NCBI GenBank assembly: GCA_905187815.1
Contig: CAJJJM010000005.1
Coordinates: 29,050 to 93,049 of the forward strand
DNA from: an uncultured Methanomassiliicoccaceae archaeon
GTDB lineage: Archaea > Thermoplasmatota > Thermoplasmata > Methanomassiliicoccales > Methanomethylophilaceae
Length of the DNA stretch: 64,000 nucleotides
Direction: 5' to 3'
The notes below the pieces were generated by a model, which searched no databases, was not told the origin of the DNA, and saw only the letters and a program-made list of their open reading frames with translations. Each line of letters begins with the position of its first letter. Position 1 is the stretch's first letter. A program made the position numbers and the translations under genes. This document shows positions 33,572-42,185 of the stretch, in pieces.

Positions 33572-34222
33572 TCAGGCGATATGCCTGACAGCCTCGTAGG
33601 GTGTGACGTAGAGGGCCTTCTCGGCCTCTTCCTTCGTCATGCCCGCGCCGAAGGCGACGGTCCTGGCAGCGGCGTCGTCCATCAGGTTCTCCGGCGCGTG
33701 GGTGTCGGAGTCCACGACCATGTCGGCGCCGACGGCCCTCGCCATGTTCACGACGTGCCCGTTGGTGATGTTGTGTCCGGCGCGGCCGGAGATCTCCAGC
33801 AGGACCCCGTTGTCCATGGCCAGCTGGGCCTCCTCCAGGGTGATGAACCCGGGGTGGGCAAGGACGTCGATCTCTGGGTTCTCCACGGATGCGCGGTTCG
33901 TTCCAGGCGCCACCGGCTCGGTGACGGTCTCCCCGTGGACGACTATCCACTGGGCGCCGGCATCCCTCGCCATCCTGGCGACCCTGTCGATCTTGGACGG
34001 CGGGACATGGGTGATCTCCACGCCGGGGATGACCTTGATGTAGTCCTCGCACAGCTCCACCGCCTTGGCGACGTTGGATGCCACGAACTCGACGTTGGTC
34101 ATGTCCACGTGGTCCGTGATCGCGATGACGTCGTGCCCGAGGACCATGGCCCTCCTGACCAGCTCGGCGGGGATGAGCTCGCCGTCGCTGAAGACCGTGT
34201 GGGTGTGCAGGTCGGCCCTCAT
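33572..34222 (-). CDS. PHP-domain phosphoesterase, probable histidinol-phosphate phosphatase
   Basis: A 216-residue PHP-fold metallo-hydrolase. Metal ligands seen: [12 protein letters not shown] (H-x-H), [21 protein letters not shown] and DSDTH. It lies last in the histidine operon with an ATGA overlap to hisIE, which makes histinol-phosphate dephosphorylation the most likely job; bacterial HisK-type PHP phosphatases are longer. Other PHP enzymes of this short type act on nucleotides or unknown phosphate esters, so the assignment rests on context. Long open frame upstream to 34741 is hisIE in the wrong frame. Confidence 0.8.
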   Translation of the reverse strand: MRADLHTHTVFSDGELIPAELVRRAMVLGHDVIAITDHVDMTNVEFVASNVAKAVELCEDYIKVIPGVEITHVPPSKIDRVARMARDAGAQWIVVHGETVTEPVAPGTNRASVENPEIDVLAHPGFITLEEAQLAMDNGVLLEISGRAGHNITNGHVVNMARAVGADMVVDSDTHAPENLMDDAAARTVAFGAGMTKEEAEKALYVTPYEAVRHIA

Positions 34223-34824
34223 TGCGACCTCTCCCACAGCTCCTTGTAGACCTTCTCCATGGGGACGCCCATCTTCTCCACGGCGACCATGGTGTGGTAG
34301 ATCAGGTCCGCAAGCTCGCAGCACATCTCGTCCTCGTTCCTGTCCTTGATGGCCAGGACGAACTCGGTGGCCTCCTCGACGATCTTCTTGCACATCTTGG
34401 TCTCGTTGTTGTAGAGCTTGCATGTGTAGCTCCCGTCCTCGGGGTTCTCGTGCCTGTCCTTCAGCACCCTCCTGAGGTCGGGGATGATCGCCATGGTCTC
34501 CTCGGTGCTCCCGTAGACGGTCTCCGCGAAGCAGGACGGGTTGCCCAGGTGGCAGGCGATGCCGCCGACCTGTTCGACTCTGACGAGCAGGGTGTCCGCG
34601 TCGCAGTCCTTCTGGATGGATTTGATCTTCTGGAGGTGTCCGGACTCCTCTCCCTTCTTCCAGAGCTTCTGCCTGCTCCTGGACCAGAAGTGGGTGTAGC
34701 CGGTCTCCTCCATCTTCGCAACCGCCTCCTCGTTCGCCCATGCGACCATGAGCACCTCGTTGGTGATCCAGTCCTGGACGACAACGGGGATCAGTCCCTT
34801 ATCATCGTATTTCAGGTCGTTCAT
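34219..34824 (-). CDS. hisIE: Bifunctional HisIE: phosphoribosyl-AMP cyclohydrolase / phosphoribosyl-ATP pyrophosphatase
   Basis: A 201-residue fusion carrying steps 2 and 3 of histidine synthesis. Residues 1-105 are His[40 protein letters not shown] and CHLGNPSCF (zinc Cys/His). Residues 115-201 are HisE: a helical MazG-like fold with [17 protein letters not shown] and [13 protein letters not shown]. Start ATG 34824 overlaps the hisF stop by four bases. Cytosolic. Confidence 0.95.
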   Translation of the reverse strand: MNDLKYDDKGLIPVVVQDWITNEVLMVAWANEEAVAKMEETGYTHFWSRSRQKLWKKGEESGHLQKIKSIQKDCDADTLLVRVEQVGGIACHLGNPSCFAETVYGSTEETMAIIPDLRRVLKDRHENPEDGSYTCKLYNNETKMCKKIVEEATEFVLAIKDRNEDEMCCELADLIYHTMVAVEKMGVPMEKVYKELWERSQ

Positions 34825-35573
34825 CTGACCACGATCCCCCTGTCGCGGAGGTACTCCTTTACCTCCCCGACGGTGCATTCGTTGTAATGGAAAATTGATG
34901 CCGCGAGCGCCGCAGATGCCCCGGTCTGGGCGAACACGTCGTAGATGTGCTCCTTGGACCCGCATCCGCCCGAGGCGATGACCGGTATGCTGACCTCGTC
35001 AGCCACAGCGGCCGTGAGCGGTATGTCGTAACCGTTCTTCACGCCGTCCGTGTCCATGGATGTGAGCAGGATCTCCCCCGCGCCCAGGTCCTCCGCCCTC
35101 TTGGCCCATTCGACGGCGTCGATCCCGGTGGGTTTCGTCCCGCCGTGGGTGAAGACCTCCCAATGGTCGTCGACCCTCTTCCCGTCGATGGCGACCACGA
35201 CGCACTGCCTGCCGAAGCTCTCGGCGCACTCCGAGATGATCCCGGGGTCCTTGACGGCGGCCGAGTTGACGGACACCTTGTCCGCACCGGCGTTCAGGGC
35301 GTCCCTCATGTCCGAGACGCTCCTTATCCCCCCGCCCACGGTGAGCGGGACGAACAGCTTACCGGCGGTCTCGGAGACGATGTCTAGCATGGTCTGGCGC
35401 GTCTCCAGGGACGCGGTGATGTCCAGGAAGGTGATCTCATCGGCTCCCTGGAGCTCGTATGCGGCGGCCATCTCGGGCGGGTATCCGACGTCGCGGAGCC
35501 CCTTGAAGTTGATCCCCTTGACGACCTTGCCGTTCTTGACATCAAGACAGGGTATGATCCTCTTGGTCAGCAT
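34821..35573 (-). CDS. hisF: Imidazole glycerol phosphate synthase, cyclase subunit HisF
   Basis: A 250-residue (beta-alpha)8 barrel. The catalytic Asp residues are in [14 protein letters not shown] (Asp11) and [16 protein letters not shown] (Asp about 130); phosphate sites in VGGGIRS and IASGGCGS. With HisH it makes imidazole glycerol phosphate and AICAR from PRFAR and ammonia. Overlaps hisIE by four bases, five-base gap to hisB. Typical length for the family. Confidence 0.97.
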   Translation of the reverse strand: MLTKRIIPCLDVKNGKVVKGINFKGLRDVGYPPEMAAAYELQGADEITFLDITASLETRQTMLDIVSETAGKLFVPLTVGGGIRSVSDMRDALNAGADKVSVNSAAVKDPGIISECAESFGRQCVVVAIDGKRVDDHWEVFTHGGTKPTGIDAVEWAKRAEDLGAGEILLTSMDTDGVKNGYDIPLTAAVADEVSIPVIASGGCGSKEHIYDVFAQTGASAALAASIFHYNECTVGEVKEYLRDRGIVVR

Positions 35574-35577
35574 GTTA

Positions 35578-36126
35578 TCACGAAATTATCTCGCGGTCCT
35601 TGGTGCTCAGCTCGGTCCCGCGGACCCTGAGCGCCTGGGCCAGCGCCTTTCCGGTGGATTTGAAACCCGCCTCCACCAGGTGGTGCTCGTCGAACCCCCT
35701 GATCTGGACTATGTGCAGCGTCATGCCCGCCGCCATCGCGAAGCTCCTCATGAAGTGGATGTAGATTGGGTCGGGCAGGTCTATATCCGCGTAGGGGCGG
35801 TCGACCAGATCCAGCGACGACATCACCAGGGCGTCGTCCATGGGGACGACGGCGGTTGCCATCCTCTCGATGGGCTCGTCGCCCATGGCCTGCCTGAGAG
35901 CCTTCCCCAGGGTGATGGCGGTGTCCTCGATGATGTGGTGGTCGTTGTCGCCCTCGGCGCTGAGGACCAGGTCGAAGCCGGCGTACCTGGCCATGGTCTC
36001 GGTCATGTGCTTCAGGAACTGGATGTCGCAGGTGACGTTGAACTTGCCCGTGCCGTCTATGTTGAGGTCCACGGAGATCCTCGTCTCCCTCGTGCTGCGC
36101 TCTAAAGAGGACGTCCTGGCGGTCAT
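35578..36126 (-). CDS. hisB: Imidazoleglycerol-phosphate dehydratase HisB
   Basis: A 182-residue monofunctional dehydratase. Manganese-binding His motifs: [17 protein letters not shown] and [18 protein letters not shown], plus [15 protein letters not shown] and the [13 protein letters not shown] segment. It removes water from imidazole glycerol phosphate. Start ATG 36126 lies about 27 bases from a TTTTATCTATC box, so it has an internal leaderless promoter as well as possible read-through from hisA. A GTTCCG-AGTAGG-CGGAAC inverted repeat sits between box and start. Confidence 0.94.
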   Translation of the reverse strand: MTARTSSLERSTRETRISVDLNIDGTGKFNVTCDIQFLKHMTETMARYAGFDLVLSAEGDNDHHIIEDTAITLGKALRQAMGDEPIERMATAVVPMDDALVMSSLDLVDRPYADIDLPDPIYIHFMRSFAMAAGMTLHIVQIRGFDEHHLVEAGFKSTGKALAQALRVRGTELSTKDREIIS

Positions 36127-36132
36127 GTTAAC

Positions 36133-36162
36133 GTTCCGAGTAGGCGGAACCGATAGATAAAA
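36133..36162 (-). promoter_or_regulatory. hisB promoter with inverted repeat
   Basis: TATA-like TTTTATCTATC (minus strand, about 36151-36161) with the inverted repeat GTTCCG-N6-CGGAAC (36133-36150) between it and ATG 36126. Layout matches that at hisG (6-base arms, 6-base spacer). Confidence 0.5.
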
Positions 36163-36171
36163 GGCGCGCGC

Positions 36172-36576
36172 TCAGAGGAGATCGGCGGGGATTGTGATGG
36201 TCGTCTTGGGACATTCCATGCAGACGCCGAGCTCTCCGCTGTAGCCCTCGTAGACGTACAGCGCCTTGAGCAGCCCGCTCTCCTTCACGAACGTGCAGAT
36301 CTCGCACAGTGCCAGCGTGAGGTCCTTGCCTCCGGCGACGGCATCCGCCTTGTCGGCGATCATCTTGTAGAAGTCCTCGCGGTACGCGCTCTTGTCGATG
36401 AGGTTGTTACCGCCCCTGAGCCCCTTGATGTACTGGGAAACCGCAGCGCTGGTGACGCCGAAGAGGTTCGCCACCTGCACCTGTGTCATACCGTGGTTGT
36501 GCACCAGCTCCTTGGCGAGGGCTCCCCTCGCTGTGGGCAGTATGTGGGTGACGATGAGTTCGCAGGGCATCTTCAT
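36172..36576 (-). CDS. HTH transcriptional regulator embedded in the his operon
   Basis: A 134-residue archaeal XRE-like regulator. It starts with MPCELIVTHILPTARGALAK and an HTH in MTQVQVANLFGVTSAAVSQY followed by KG(L)RGG. The C-terminal part has four Cys (CEIC, and C-M-E-C as VCMECP), a possible metal or Fe-S site that could sense redox state. It lies between hisA and hisB with its own TTTTAAT box (about 36600) and a GAGTACTC palindrome (36590-36597) between box and start, suggesting autoregulation. Likely regulator of histidine synthesis, by context only. Confidence 0.78.
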   Translation of the reverse strand: MKMPCELIVTHILPTARGALAKELVHNHGMTQVQVANLFGVTSAAVSQYIKGLRGGNNLIDKSAYREDFYKMIADKADAVAGGKDLTLALCEICTFVKESGLLKALYVYEGYSGELGVCMECPKTTITIPADLL

Positions 36577-36711
36577 GATGCGGGAAACAGAGTACTCGAA
36601 TTAAAAGTAACGCCGTTAGGATTGCCGAAAACTTGGTTGGAACCCTATTCTCGCCCATTCGGGCGGGATGCGTTCCGCGACGACGGGGCGGTCCCGCCAT
36701 CGCGGACGGGC

Positions 36712-37425
36712 TCACGCCTTCCAGGGCGTGTCCCATTCCCAGGGGCTGATGACTCCCGTGTACATCGCCAGACCGACGACGGCGCCCTCGGCCCCGGCGT
36801 CGGAGAGGATCTCGGCGTCCCTTCTGGACGTCACCCCTCCGGATGCTGTGACCTTGCAGGGGCAGCGGGAGATGAAGTCCCTGGCCTGGGCCTCGTCGAT
36901 GCCCTTCCTCTGTCCCTCCACGTCCACGTTGGTGTTCAGAACCCCGGCGAGCGGCAGGTCCCTGATGCGGTCGAACATGTCGTCGACGGTAATCTGCGCC
37001 GACTCCTGCCATCCCTTGATGGCGATCCTGCCGCCTTTGGTGTCCATGGAGAGCACGATCCTCCCGGGATGCCTGTCGGCGATCTCCTCGAGCCATTCCG
37101 GCTCCTTCACCGCCTTGGTGCCGACCACGACGCGGTCGGCTCCAGCCGCGACCAGGTCGTCCACAGTCTCTGTGGACCTGATCCCGCCGCCTATCTCCGC
37201 GGGCACTCCGCACTCCTTCACTATCCTCTTGAAGACGGGGAGGTTGTCCTCCTTGCCGAAGGCGCCGTCCAGGTCCACAAGGTGGAGGTAGGGCGCGCCC
37301 CTGGAGACCCACATGTCCGCGACCTTCAACGGGTCGGGCATGACGATCTGCTGGCTGCCGGGGACTCCCCCGACCAGCTGGACCACCTGGTGGTCCATCA
37401 CGTCCACCGCGGGGATGACGATCAA
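36712..37425 (-). CDS. hisA: HisA: ProFAR isomerase
   Basis: A 237-residue barrel enzyme, homologous to HisF. Catalytic Asp residues in VIPAVDVMDHQVVQLVGG and SMDTKGGRIAIKGW; phosphate sites IGGGIRS and ASGGVTS. It carries out the Amadori rearrangement of ProFAR. The start is TTG 37425, inside a TTGA overlap with the hisH stop: the barrel begins right there, and no ATG is available without cutting into strand 1. Long upstream frame is hisH out of frame. Confidence 0.94.
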   Translation of the reverse strand: MIVIPAVDVMDHQVVQLVGGVPGSQQIVMPDPLKVADMWVSRGAPYLHLVDLDGAFGKEDNLPVFKRIVKECGVPAEIGGGIRSTETVDDLVAAGADRVVVGTKAVKEPEWLEEIADRHPGRIVLSMDTKGGRIAIKGWQESAQITVDDMFDRIRDLPLAGVLNTNVDVEGQRKGIDEAQARDFISRCPCKVTASGGVTSRRDAEILSDAGAEGAVVGLAMYTGVISPWEWDTPWKA

Positions 37426-38024
37426 AGTACCGACTCCGCGAACGAGATGAAGTTCCTGAGGAACGTCATGCCGGAGGTGCTGCTCTTCTCGGGATGGAAC
37501 TGGGTGCCGTAGGTGTTGGACTTCCTGAAGAAGGTCGGGATGCTCGTTCCCTCGTACTCGGTGGTCCCGATGGTGATGTCTTCGGACGGGTTCCCGCGGA
37601 AGGAGTGGGCGAAGTAGAAGTTGTTGTCCTTGACACCCTTCATGAGGGGGTCGTCGGAGACGACCTGGTTCCAGCCCATGTGCGGGATGACCTTCCCGAC
37701 CAGGGGGACCACGTCCCCATCGAACAGTCCGAGTCCCGGGGTGGTCCCCTCGGCGCTCGATCCGTACATGATCTGCATGCCGATGCAGATCCCGAGTGTG
37801 GGGGTGCCGGACAAGAGCTTCTCCCTGATGTCCTCCCTGTAGGGCTGGAGCTTCTCCATAGTCTTGTCGAACGCGCCGACCCCGGGGAACACGATGCACT
37901 CCGCGTCGAGGACGTCCTTCATGTCTTTGACGACGGTGACGTTCGCACCGCAGTTCTCGAGGGACCTGTGGATCGAGTACAGGTTGCCGACCCCGTAGTC
38001 GGTGAGCGTGATGTTCAGCGGCAT
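37422..38024 (-). CDS. hisH: Imidazole glycerol phosphate synthase, glutaminase subunit HisH
   Basis: A 200-residue class I glutamine amidotransferase. The catalytic Cys is in LGICIGMQIMYGSS, the His/Glu in TQFHPEKS, the oxyanion-strand PGVGAF. It provides ammonia to HisF. ATG 38024 overlaps the end of hisC by 10 bases. The motif ICIGMQ rather than the common ICLGMQ is a minor variant. Confidence 0.95.
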   Translation of the reverse strand: MPLNITLTDYGVGNLYSIHRSLENCGANVTVVKDMKDVLDAECIVFPGVGAFDKTMEKLQPYREDIREKLLSGTPTLGICIGMQIMYGSSAEGTTPGLGLFDGDVVPLVGKVIPHMGWNQVVSDDPLMKGVKDNNFYFAHSFRGNPSEDITIGTTEYEGTSIPTFFRKSNTYGTQFHPEKSSTSGMTFLRNFISFAESVL

Positions 38025-39073
38025 TCCTCGATCACCTCTGCGGCGTTCTCCAGCAGGAGCCTGTTCAGCTCCTCGGTGCCGACCGTGGGTCTGACGCAGT
38101 TCTCCGTCCTGCGCTTGGATCCGAAGTCGCGGATGAGGATGCCCCTCTTCTTCAGACCCTCGACCAGGGCGGTGTGGTCTATCGGGGACCTGGCGAGTAT
38201 GAAGTTGGCGTCCGAGTGGAACGGTTCGAAGCCCAGCTTCCTGAGCCCGGCCTCGAGCTTCGGCCTCTGCTCGGTGACCATCTGGACGCTCCTCTTTACG
38301 AAGTCCTGGTCCCTCAGGGCGGCAACTGCCGCTCCTTCGCTGACGGCGTTGAGAGAGTAGGGGATCTTGACGCTCATCATCATGTCCGTGAGCTTCCTGT
38401 TGGCGGTCATGTATCCGACGCGGAGGGCGGCCATGGCGTAGACCTTGGAGAACGTCCTGGTGACGACCAGGTTGTCGAACTCCTCGACCTTGCCGATGAA
38501 GCCCTCCCCGGCATACTCCGTGTAGGCCTCGTCCATGACGACGATGCCGTCGAACCTGGAGATGAGCTCCTCCAGGTCCTTCTGCCTGAAGCAGTTCCCT
38601 GTGGGGTTGTTGGGGGACGGGACTATGGTGACCTTCGCGTTCTCCTGCCTCACCATGGAGTCGACGTCGAGCTGGAAGTCCTCCGTGAGGTCCACGGGGA
38701 TTGCCCTGCCGCCGTTCATCTTGACGAAGTAGTCGTAGAGGGAGTAGGACGGTACGGGGACGACGCTGTTGTCGCCCCAGTTGGTGAAGGTCTTGAAGAT
38801 GACGTCGATCATCTCGTCTGATCCGTTGCCGGCGATGATGCACTCCGGGTCCAGCCCGTAGAGCTCGCCTATCGCCTCGCGGAGGTTCCTGGAGTAGGTG
38901 TCCGGGTAGCCGTTGAGGTCCCATCTGCTCTCCCTCAGGTACTTCTCCGCGGCCGGGTTGGAGCCGAGGACGTTCGTATTCGTGTCGAGCCTGACCTCTC
39001 CGTGGAGCTTCGGACTGTAGTACGTCTGGAAGTCCTTGGTGGTCTCCCTCATGATGCTCCTGTCGAGCTCCAT
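38015..39073 (-). CDS. hisC: Histidinol-phosphate aminotransferase HisC
   Basis: A 352-residue PLP aminotransferase of fold type I. Seen: GNGSDEMIDVIF, PSPNNPTGN, VVMDEAYTEY (Asp/Tyr with PLP), and the Schiff-base Lys in TRTFSKVYAMAALRVGY. It converts imidazole acetol phosphate to histidinol phosphate. Position between hisG (one base upstream) and hisH supports HisC over other aromatic aminotransferases. Ordinary family length. Confidence 0.95.
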   Translation of the reverse strand: MELDRSIMRETTKDFQTYYSPKLHGEVRLDTNTNVLGSNPAAEKYLRESRWDLNGYPDTYSRNLREAIGELYGLDPECIIAGNGSDEMIDVIFKTFTNWGDNSVVPVPSYSLYDYFVKMNGGRAIPVDLTEDFQLDVDSMVRQENAKVTIVPSPNNPTGNCFRQKDLEELISRFDGIVVMDEAYTEYAGEGFIGKVEEFDNLVVTRTFSKVYAMAALRVGYMTANRKLTDMMMSVKIPYSLNAVSEGAAVAALRDQDFVKRSVQMVTEQRPKLEAGLRKLGFEPFHSDANFILARSPIDHTALVEGLKKRGILIRDFGSKRRTENCVRPTVGTEELNRLLLENAAEVIEECR

Positions 39074-39074
39074 C

Positions 39075-39938
39075 TCAGTTCACCAGCCTCTCGATCGGTG
39101 TGGTGAGGATGCCCTTGGCGCCGATCTTCTTCAGCTCGGCGATGGCGTGGAACGTCTTGTCGCAGTCGATGACGGCGTGGACGGCGACGAAGTCCTTGTT
39201 TCCGGCGATGTCCAGGACCGTGGGTCCGCCTATGCCGGGGATGATCCTCTCGACCTCCGAGAGCTTGGACCTGGGGACGTCGGCCATGATGTATCTCTTG
39301 TTCTCGGCCTCGATGACGCTCTCGATGGAGCTGACGATCTCGTCGATCTGCTCCCCGTACCTCTCCCTGGCGGTGTCGGAGGTGAAGACCGCCGCCTGCG
39401 AGTCGAGGATCCTGCCGGCCTCGATCATCCTGTTCATCTTCAGGGTGGAGCCGGTGGAGACGAGGTCGACGATGTAGTCGGAGATGCCGAGGTAGGGCAT
39501 GATCTCCGCGGCCCCAGTTACGACGATGATGTTGACGTCCTTCCCTATGGACTCGAAGTAGCGCCTGGCGATGTTGGGATAGGAGGTTGCGATCCTGCAT
39601 CCGTCCTTGATCTCGGTGGCGTCCTTGACACCGCACTCCTCGGGGACGGCAACGGCCATGTGGCAGTATCCGAACCTCAGGGGCAGCGCCTCGATGAGCT
39701 CGTATCCGGACTCCGCGACCTGGTCCTCGCCGGTTATGCCGATGTCGATGGCTCCCGTGGCGACGAACTCGGGTATGTCCTGGGCCCTGACGAACAGGAC
39801 CTCGATGTCCTGGTTCCTGGCCTTGATGTACAGCCTGCGGCCGACGTCCTCCCCCAGGTCGATCCCGGCCTTGGTGAGCAGCTCCACTGTCCTCTCGTTC
39901 AAACGTCCTTTGTTGGGTACCCCGAATTTGAGCGTCAT
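39075..39938 (-). CDS. hisG: ATP phosphoribosyltransferase HisG, long form
   Basis: A 287-residue enzyme starting histidine synthesis from ATP and PRPP. N-terminal MTLKFGVPNKGRLNE, PRPP loop in VDLVSTGSTLKMN, and a C-terminal 75-residue regulatory ACT-like domain (long form, HisZ-independent, normally inhibited by histidine). It is the first gene of the operon. ATG 39938 follows AGAGGATTCGA. A longer frame upstream reads the SMR genes out of frame. Confidence 0.95.
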   Translation of the reverse strand: MTLKFGVPNKGRLNERTVELLTKAGIDLGEDVGRRLYIKARNQDIEVLFVRAQDIPEFVATGAIDIGITGEDQVAESGYELIEALPLRFGYCHMAVAVPEECGVKDATEIKDGCRIATSYPNIARRYFESIGKDVNIIVVTGAAEIMPYLGISDYIVDLVSTGSTLKMNRMIEAGRILDSQAAVFTSDTARERYGEQIDEIVSSIESVIEAENKRYIMADVPRSKLSEVERIIPGIGGPTVLDIAGNKDFVAVHAVIDCDKTFHAIAELKKIGAKGILTTPIERLVN

Positions 39939-39939
39939 T

Positions 39940-39967
39940 CGAATCCTCTTGTGGATTCGTATAAACG
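39940..39967 (-). promoter_or_regulatory. his operon promoter and candidate operator
   Basis: GTTTATAC (39960-39967, minus strand) is the TATA box. Between it and the hisG start lies the perfect inverted repeat CGAATCC-TCTTGT-GGATTCG (39940-39959). A protein bound here would block transcription start. Confidence 0.6.
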
Positions 39968-39994
39968 CGCAATAGAAATACTGTTCGGGCGCGG

Positions 39995-40342
39995 TCAGCT
40001 CTTCCCGTCGCCCTCTGACTCGGTGACCATGTTCAGGCCCAGGACCCCCACGACCACCACTGCGAGGAACGCCCATCCGAGGATGTTCAGGGTCTCGCCG
40101 AACACGAGGATCCCCATGATGATCGATCCGACCGCGCCGATGCCGACCCATACGGCGTAGCAGGGCCCCATGGGTATCCCGGACTTCAGACCCTTGTTCA
40201 GGAGCAGGGTGCTGATCACGATCATCACGAGAGTCGCGATGGTCCAGGATATGTCGGTGAACTGCTGGGACATCTTCATACCAGTCGCCCACCCGGTCTC
40301 GAACACACCTCCGAGGAGCACCCAGAGCCATGCGGTGTTCAA
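39995..40342 (-). CDS. Small multidrug resistance (SMR) transporter subunit 2
   Basis: A 115-residue four-helix SMR protein. The essential Glu of helix 1 is in LLGGVFETGWATGMK, and YAVWVGIGAVGSIIMGI marks helix 3. Start TTG 40342 overlaps the stop of subunit 1 (TTGA), so the two are made together and probably form a heterodimer. GxxE(T/P)xWxxGxK patterns are nearer SugE/Gdx guanidinium exporters than EmrE. It ends 56 bases before the hisG start. Confidence 0.88.
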   Translation of the reverse strand: MNTAWLWVLLGGVFETGWATGMKMSQQFTDISWTIATLVMIVISTLLLNKGLKSGIPMGPCYAVWVGIGAVGSIIMGILVFGETLNILGWAFLAVVVVGVLGLNMVTESEGDGKS

Positions 40343-40674
40343 AGCGACACCTCCGACGACATCTCGAGTCCGACGACACCCACGATGATCAGGAAGATGA
40401 ACAGGACCTTCATCCGGTCGATGCGGTCCTTGTACAGCACCACCCCGGCGATCACGGTCATCACCGCCCCGATCCCGGTCCAGATGGAGTACGCCACGCC
40501 CACGGAGATGGAATCCATGGCGAAGGCCAGACAGCAGGGGCTGGCGATCATGAAAACCACCGCGAAGGCGCCCCAGGCCAGGTTGCGGGTGTCGTTGTAC
40601 TTCTTCAGTCCGACGACCCATACGGGCTCCAGGAGCCCGCCGACGATGACCCAGAGCAGCGCGATGTCGATCAT
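40339..40674 (-). CDS. Small multidrug resistance (SMR) transporter subunit 1
   Basis: A 111-residue four-helix SMR protein. Helix 1 Glu in VIVGGLLEPVWVVGLKK; helix 3 AYSIWTGIGAVMTVIAGVV. Paired SMR genes usually form a heterodimer with opposite membrane orientation, driven by proton exchange. The subtype (guanidinium versus quaternary ammonium drugs) is inferred from helix 1. Monocistronic pair, start ATG 40674. Confidence 0.88.
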   Translation of the reverse strand: MIDIALLWVIVGGLLEPVWVVGLKKYNDTRNLAWGAFAVVFMIASPCCLAFAMDSISVGVAYSIWTGIGAVMTVIAGVVLYKDRIDRMKVLFIFLIIVGVVGLEMSSEVSL

Positions 40675-40728
40675 ATGGCGAGGGGCATGGAGCCCCTGTT
40701 TATCTACTTTGAGAGTCGTTCACACGGT

Positions 40729-41268
40729 ATGGAACTGGAGGAGGTCATCGAGGGGCTTCGCGCCGAGAAGGGGGTCGTGTTCGTGGACGTCTTCCCCGAC
40801 CAGCTGTTCGACAAGGTGGTGGCGGAGGAGCGCACGGTCACCGCGGTCATGGGGACGATGCCCGTGACGAGCACAGGGATGAGGGACTGCATGGACCGCA
40901 ACACCCGTCTGGTCGTGGTGGAGGACGAGAGGTTCTGGCACCCCAACGTCAGGACCATGAACATGCGCGATTCCAAGGGGAACATCATAGGTCACAACAT
41001 ACCCAGGGCGGAGATCCCGGAGTACATGAAGCGCGACAACGTCGCCTTCATCTCGGATGACTTCATAATGTACACGGACGCCTCGATGGAGGGGAAGCCC
41101 ACGATGGAGATGCTGTCCATCCCTTACCGCGGGTCGACGGAGTGGATACCCGAGGGTATGCATTCGATCCTCTGGTACCCGTGCACCTCGAGCTCACAGA
41201 TGATCCACAAGCACTTCGGTCTTCCCAACAGACGCACCGCAGCCGCCGTCCTGGCACTCGACCTCTGA
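40729..41268 (+). CDS. Conserved-looking protein of unknown function
   Basis: A 179-residue soluble protein I do not recognise. It is rich in beta-type segments (VTAVMGTMPVTSTGM, RLVVVEDERFWHPNV, NVAFISDDFIMYTD) with no membrane helix or signal peptide. Start ATG 40729 (MELEEVIEGL) is chosen because a TTTATCTACTTTG box at 40699-40711 lies about 25 bases before it; the earlier ATG 40687 would fall upstream of that box. Its last 75 bases overlap the convergent cbiK gene. Base usage resembles real genes here, so I accept it as coding. Confidence 0.65.
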   Translation: MELEEVIEGLRAEKGVVFVDVFPDQLFDKVVAEERTVTAVMGTMPVTSTGMRDCMDRNTRLVVVEDERFWHPNVRTMNMRDSKGNIIGHNIPRAEIPEYMKRDNVAFISDDFIMYTDASMEGKPTMEMLSIPYRGSTEWIPEGMHSILWYPCTSSSQMIHKHFGLPNRRTAAAVLALDL

Positions 41269-42057
41269 CTTCCTGACCGCATCGGTGATGTGGTCGAGGA
41301 ACAGCTCCCTGAAGTGGGGGCATTCGCCCATCCCCCTGACGATGCAGCTCACATCGTATCCGGCCGCAGTCAGCACGGATTTGAGCGAGTCTTCCTCGTC
41401 GCCGGCCATGTCGTTGTTGGCATGGTCGCCCGCAACCAGCATGAGCGGGTAGACGAGCACGTCGCGGTACTCCCCGTCCCTCATGAAGCCGAGGGTCTCC
41501 TCGAAGTTCGGATATCCCTCGACCGTGGTGACGAAGACGTTGTGGTGACCGGCAGACCAGAACTTCATCTGCAGCTGGCAGTACGACGCGTTGGCGTAGT
41601 GGACCGACCCATGCCCCATCAGCACCAGCGCGCCCTGCGGGGAGAGCTTGGGGAGGAGGGTGTCCTCGACGACCCTGACGACGCGGTCGTAGTCCTCGGA
41701 GGAGGTGAGGAGCGGTCTGCTCATCCTGAGGGAGCGTATCTCCCCCACATGGCCGTCGACGATCCTGACGACGTCGTCGTACTCCTTCCCGTTGACAATG
41801 TGCGTCGGCTGGACCACGACCTCCTGGAATCCTTCCCTGGAAAGTTTGTCCATCGCTTCGCTGACGTAGTCGATCACGGTTCCGTCGCGCTTCTTCAGTC
41901 TTCTGATGACCATCTTGCTGGTGAAAGCCCGTCTGACCTCCCAATCGGGGAAGCGTTCCTGCACCAGAGCCTCTAGAGCATCGATCGTCTTGACACGGTT
42001 CTCGTTGTAGGTCGTTCCGAAACTGGTCACGAGTATGGCTTTCTTGATAGTGTTCAT
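41194..42057 (-). CDS. cbiK: Sirohydrochlorin cobaltochelatase CbiK
   Basis: A 287-residue chelatase of the class II (CbiK) type that inserts cobalt into sirohydrochlorin at the start of anaerobic corrinoid synthesis. Metal-binding His residues: LVLMGHGSVHYANASY and the Glu/His segment TTVEGYPN plus MLVAGDHANNDMAGDEEDS. The N-terminus AILVTSFGTTYNENR is typical. ATG 42057 is chosen over 42081, since a TTATTAATATT box lies about 30 bases upstream. An extra C-terminal tail of about 25 residues with two Cys (ECQDGGCG) is unusual and lies over the convergent gene. Fits the heavy corrinoid demand of this organism. Confidence 0.92.
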   Translation of the reverse strand: MNTIKKAILVTSFGTTYNENRVKTIDALEALVQERFPDWEVRRAFTSKMVIRRLKKRDGTVIDYVSEAMDKLSREGFQEVVVQPTHIVNGKEYDDVVRIVDGHVGEIRSLRMSRPLLTSSEDYDRVVRVVEDTLLPKLSPQGALVLMGHGSVHYANASYCQLQMKFWSAGHHNVFVTTVEGYPNFEETLGFMRDGEYRDVLVYPLMLVAGDHANNDMAGDEEDSLKSVLTAAGYDVSCIVRGMGECPHFRELFLDHITDAVRKSEVECQDGGCGASVGKTEVLVDHL

Positions 42058-42150
42058 GAGCTCGTTGGACAATACATCCAATATTAATAAGCGTAACGAT
42101 ACCGTAAGGGGGTATCAGTTAGCCGGGAAGCGTTTCTGCTATTATAATAA

Positions 42151-42178
42151 GAAGAAAAACGGGGGCGATGGACGCCCC
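42151..42178 (-). terminator. Intrinsic-type terminator after asd
   Basis: GGGGCG-ATGGA-CGCCCC (42162-42178) eight bases past the asd stop, followed on the minus strand by GTTTTTCTTC (42160-42151). Confidence 0.7.
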
Positions 42179-42185
42179 TGTAGTT

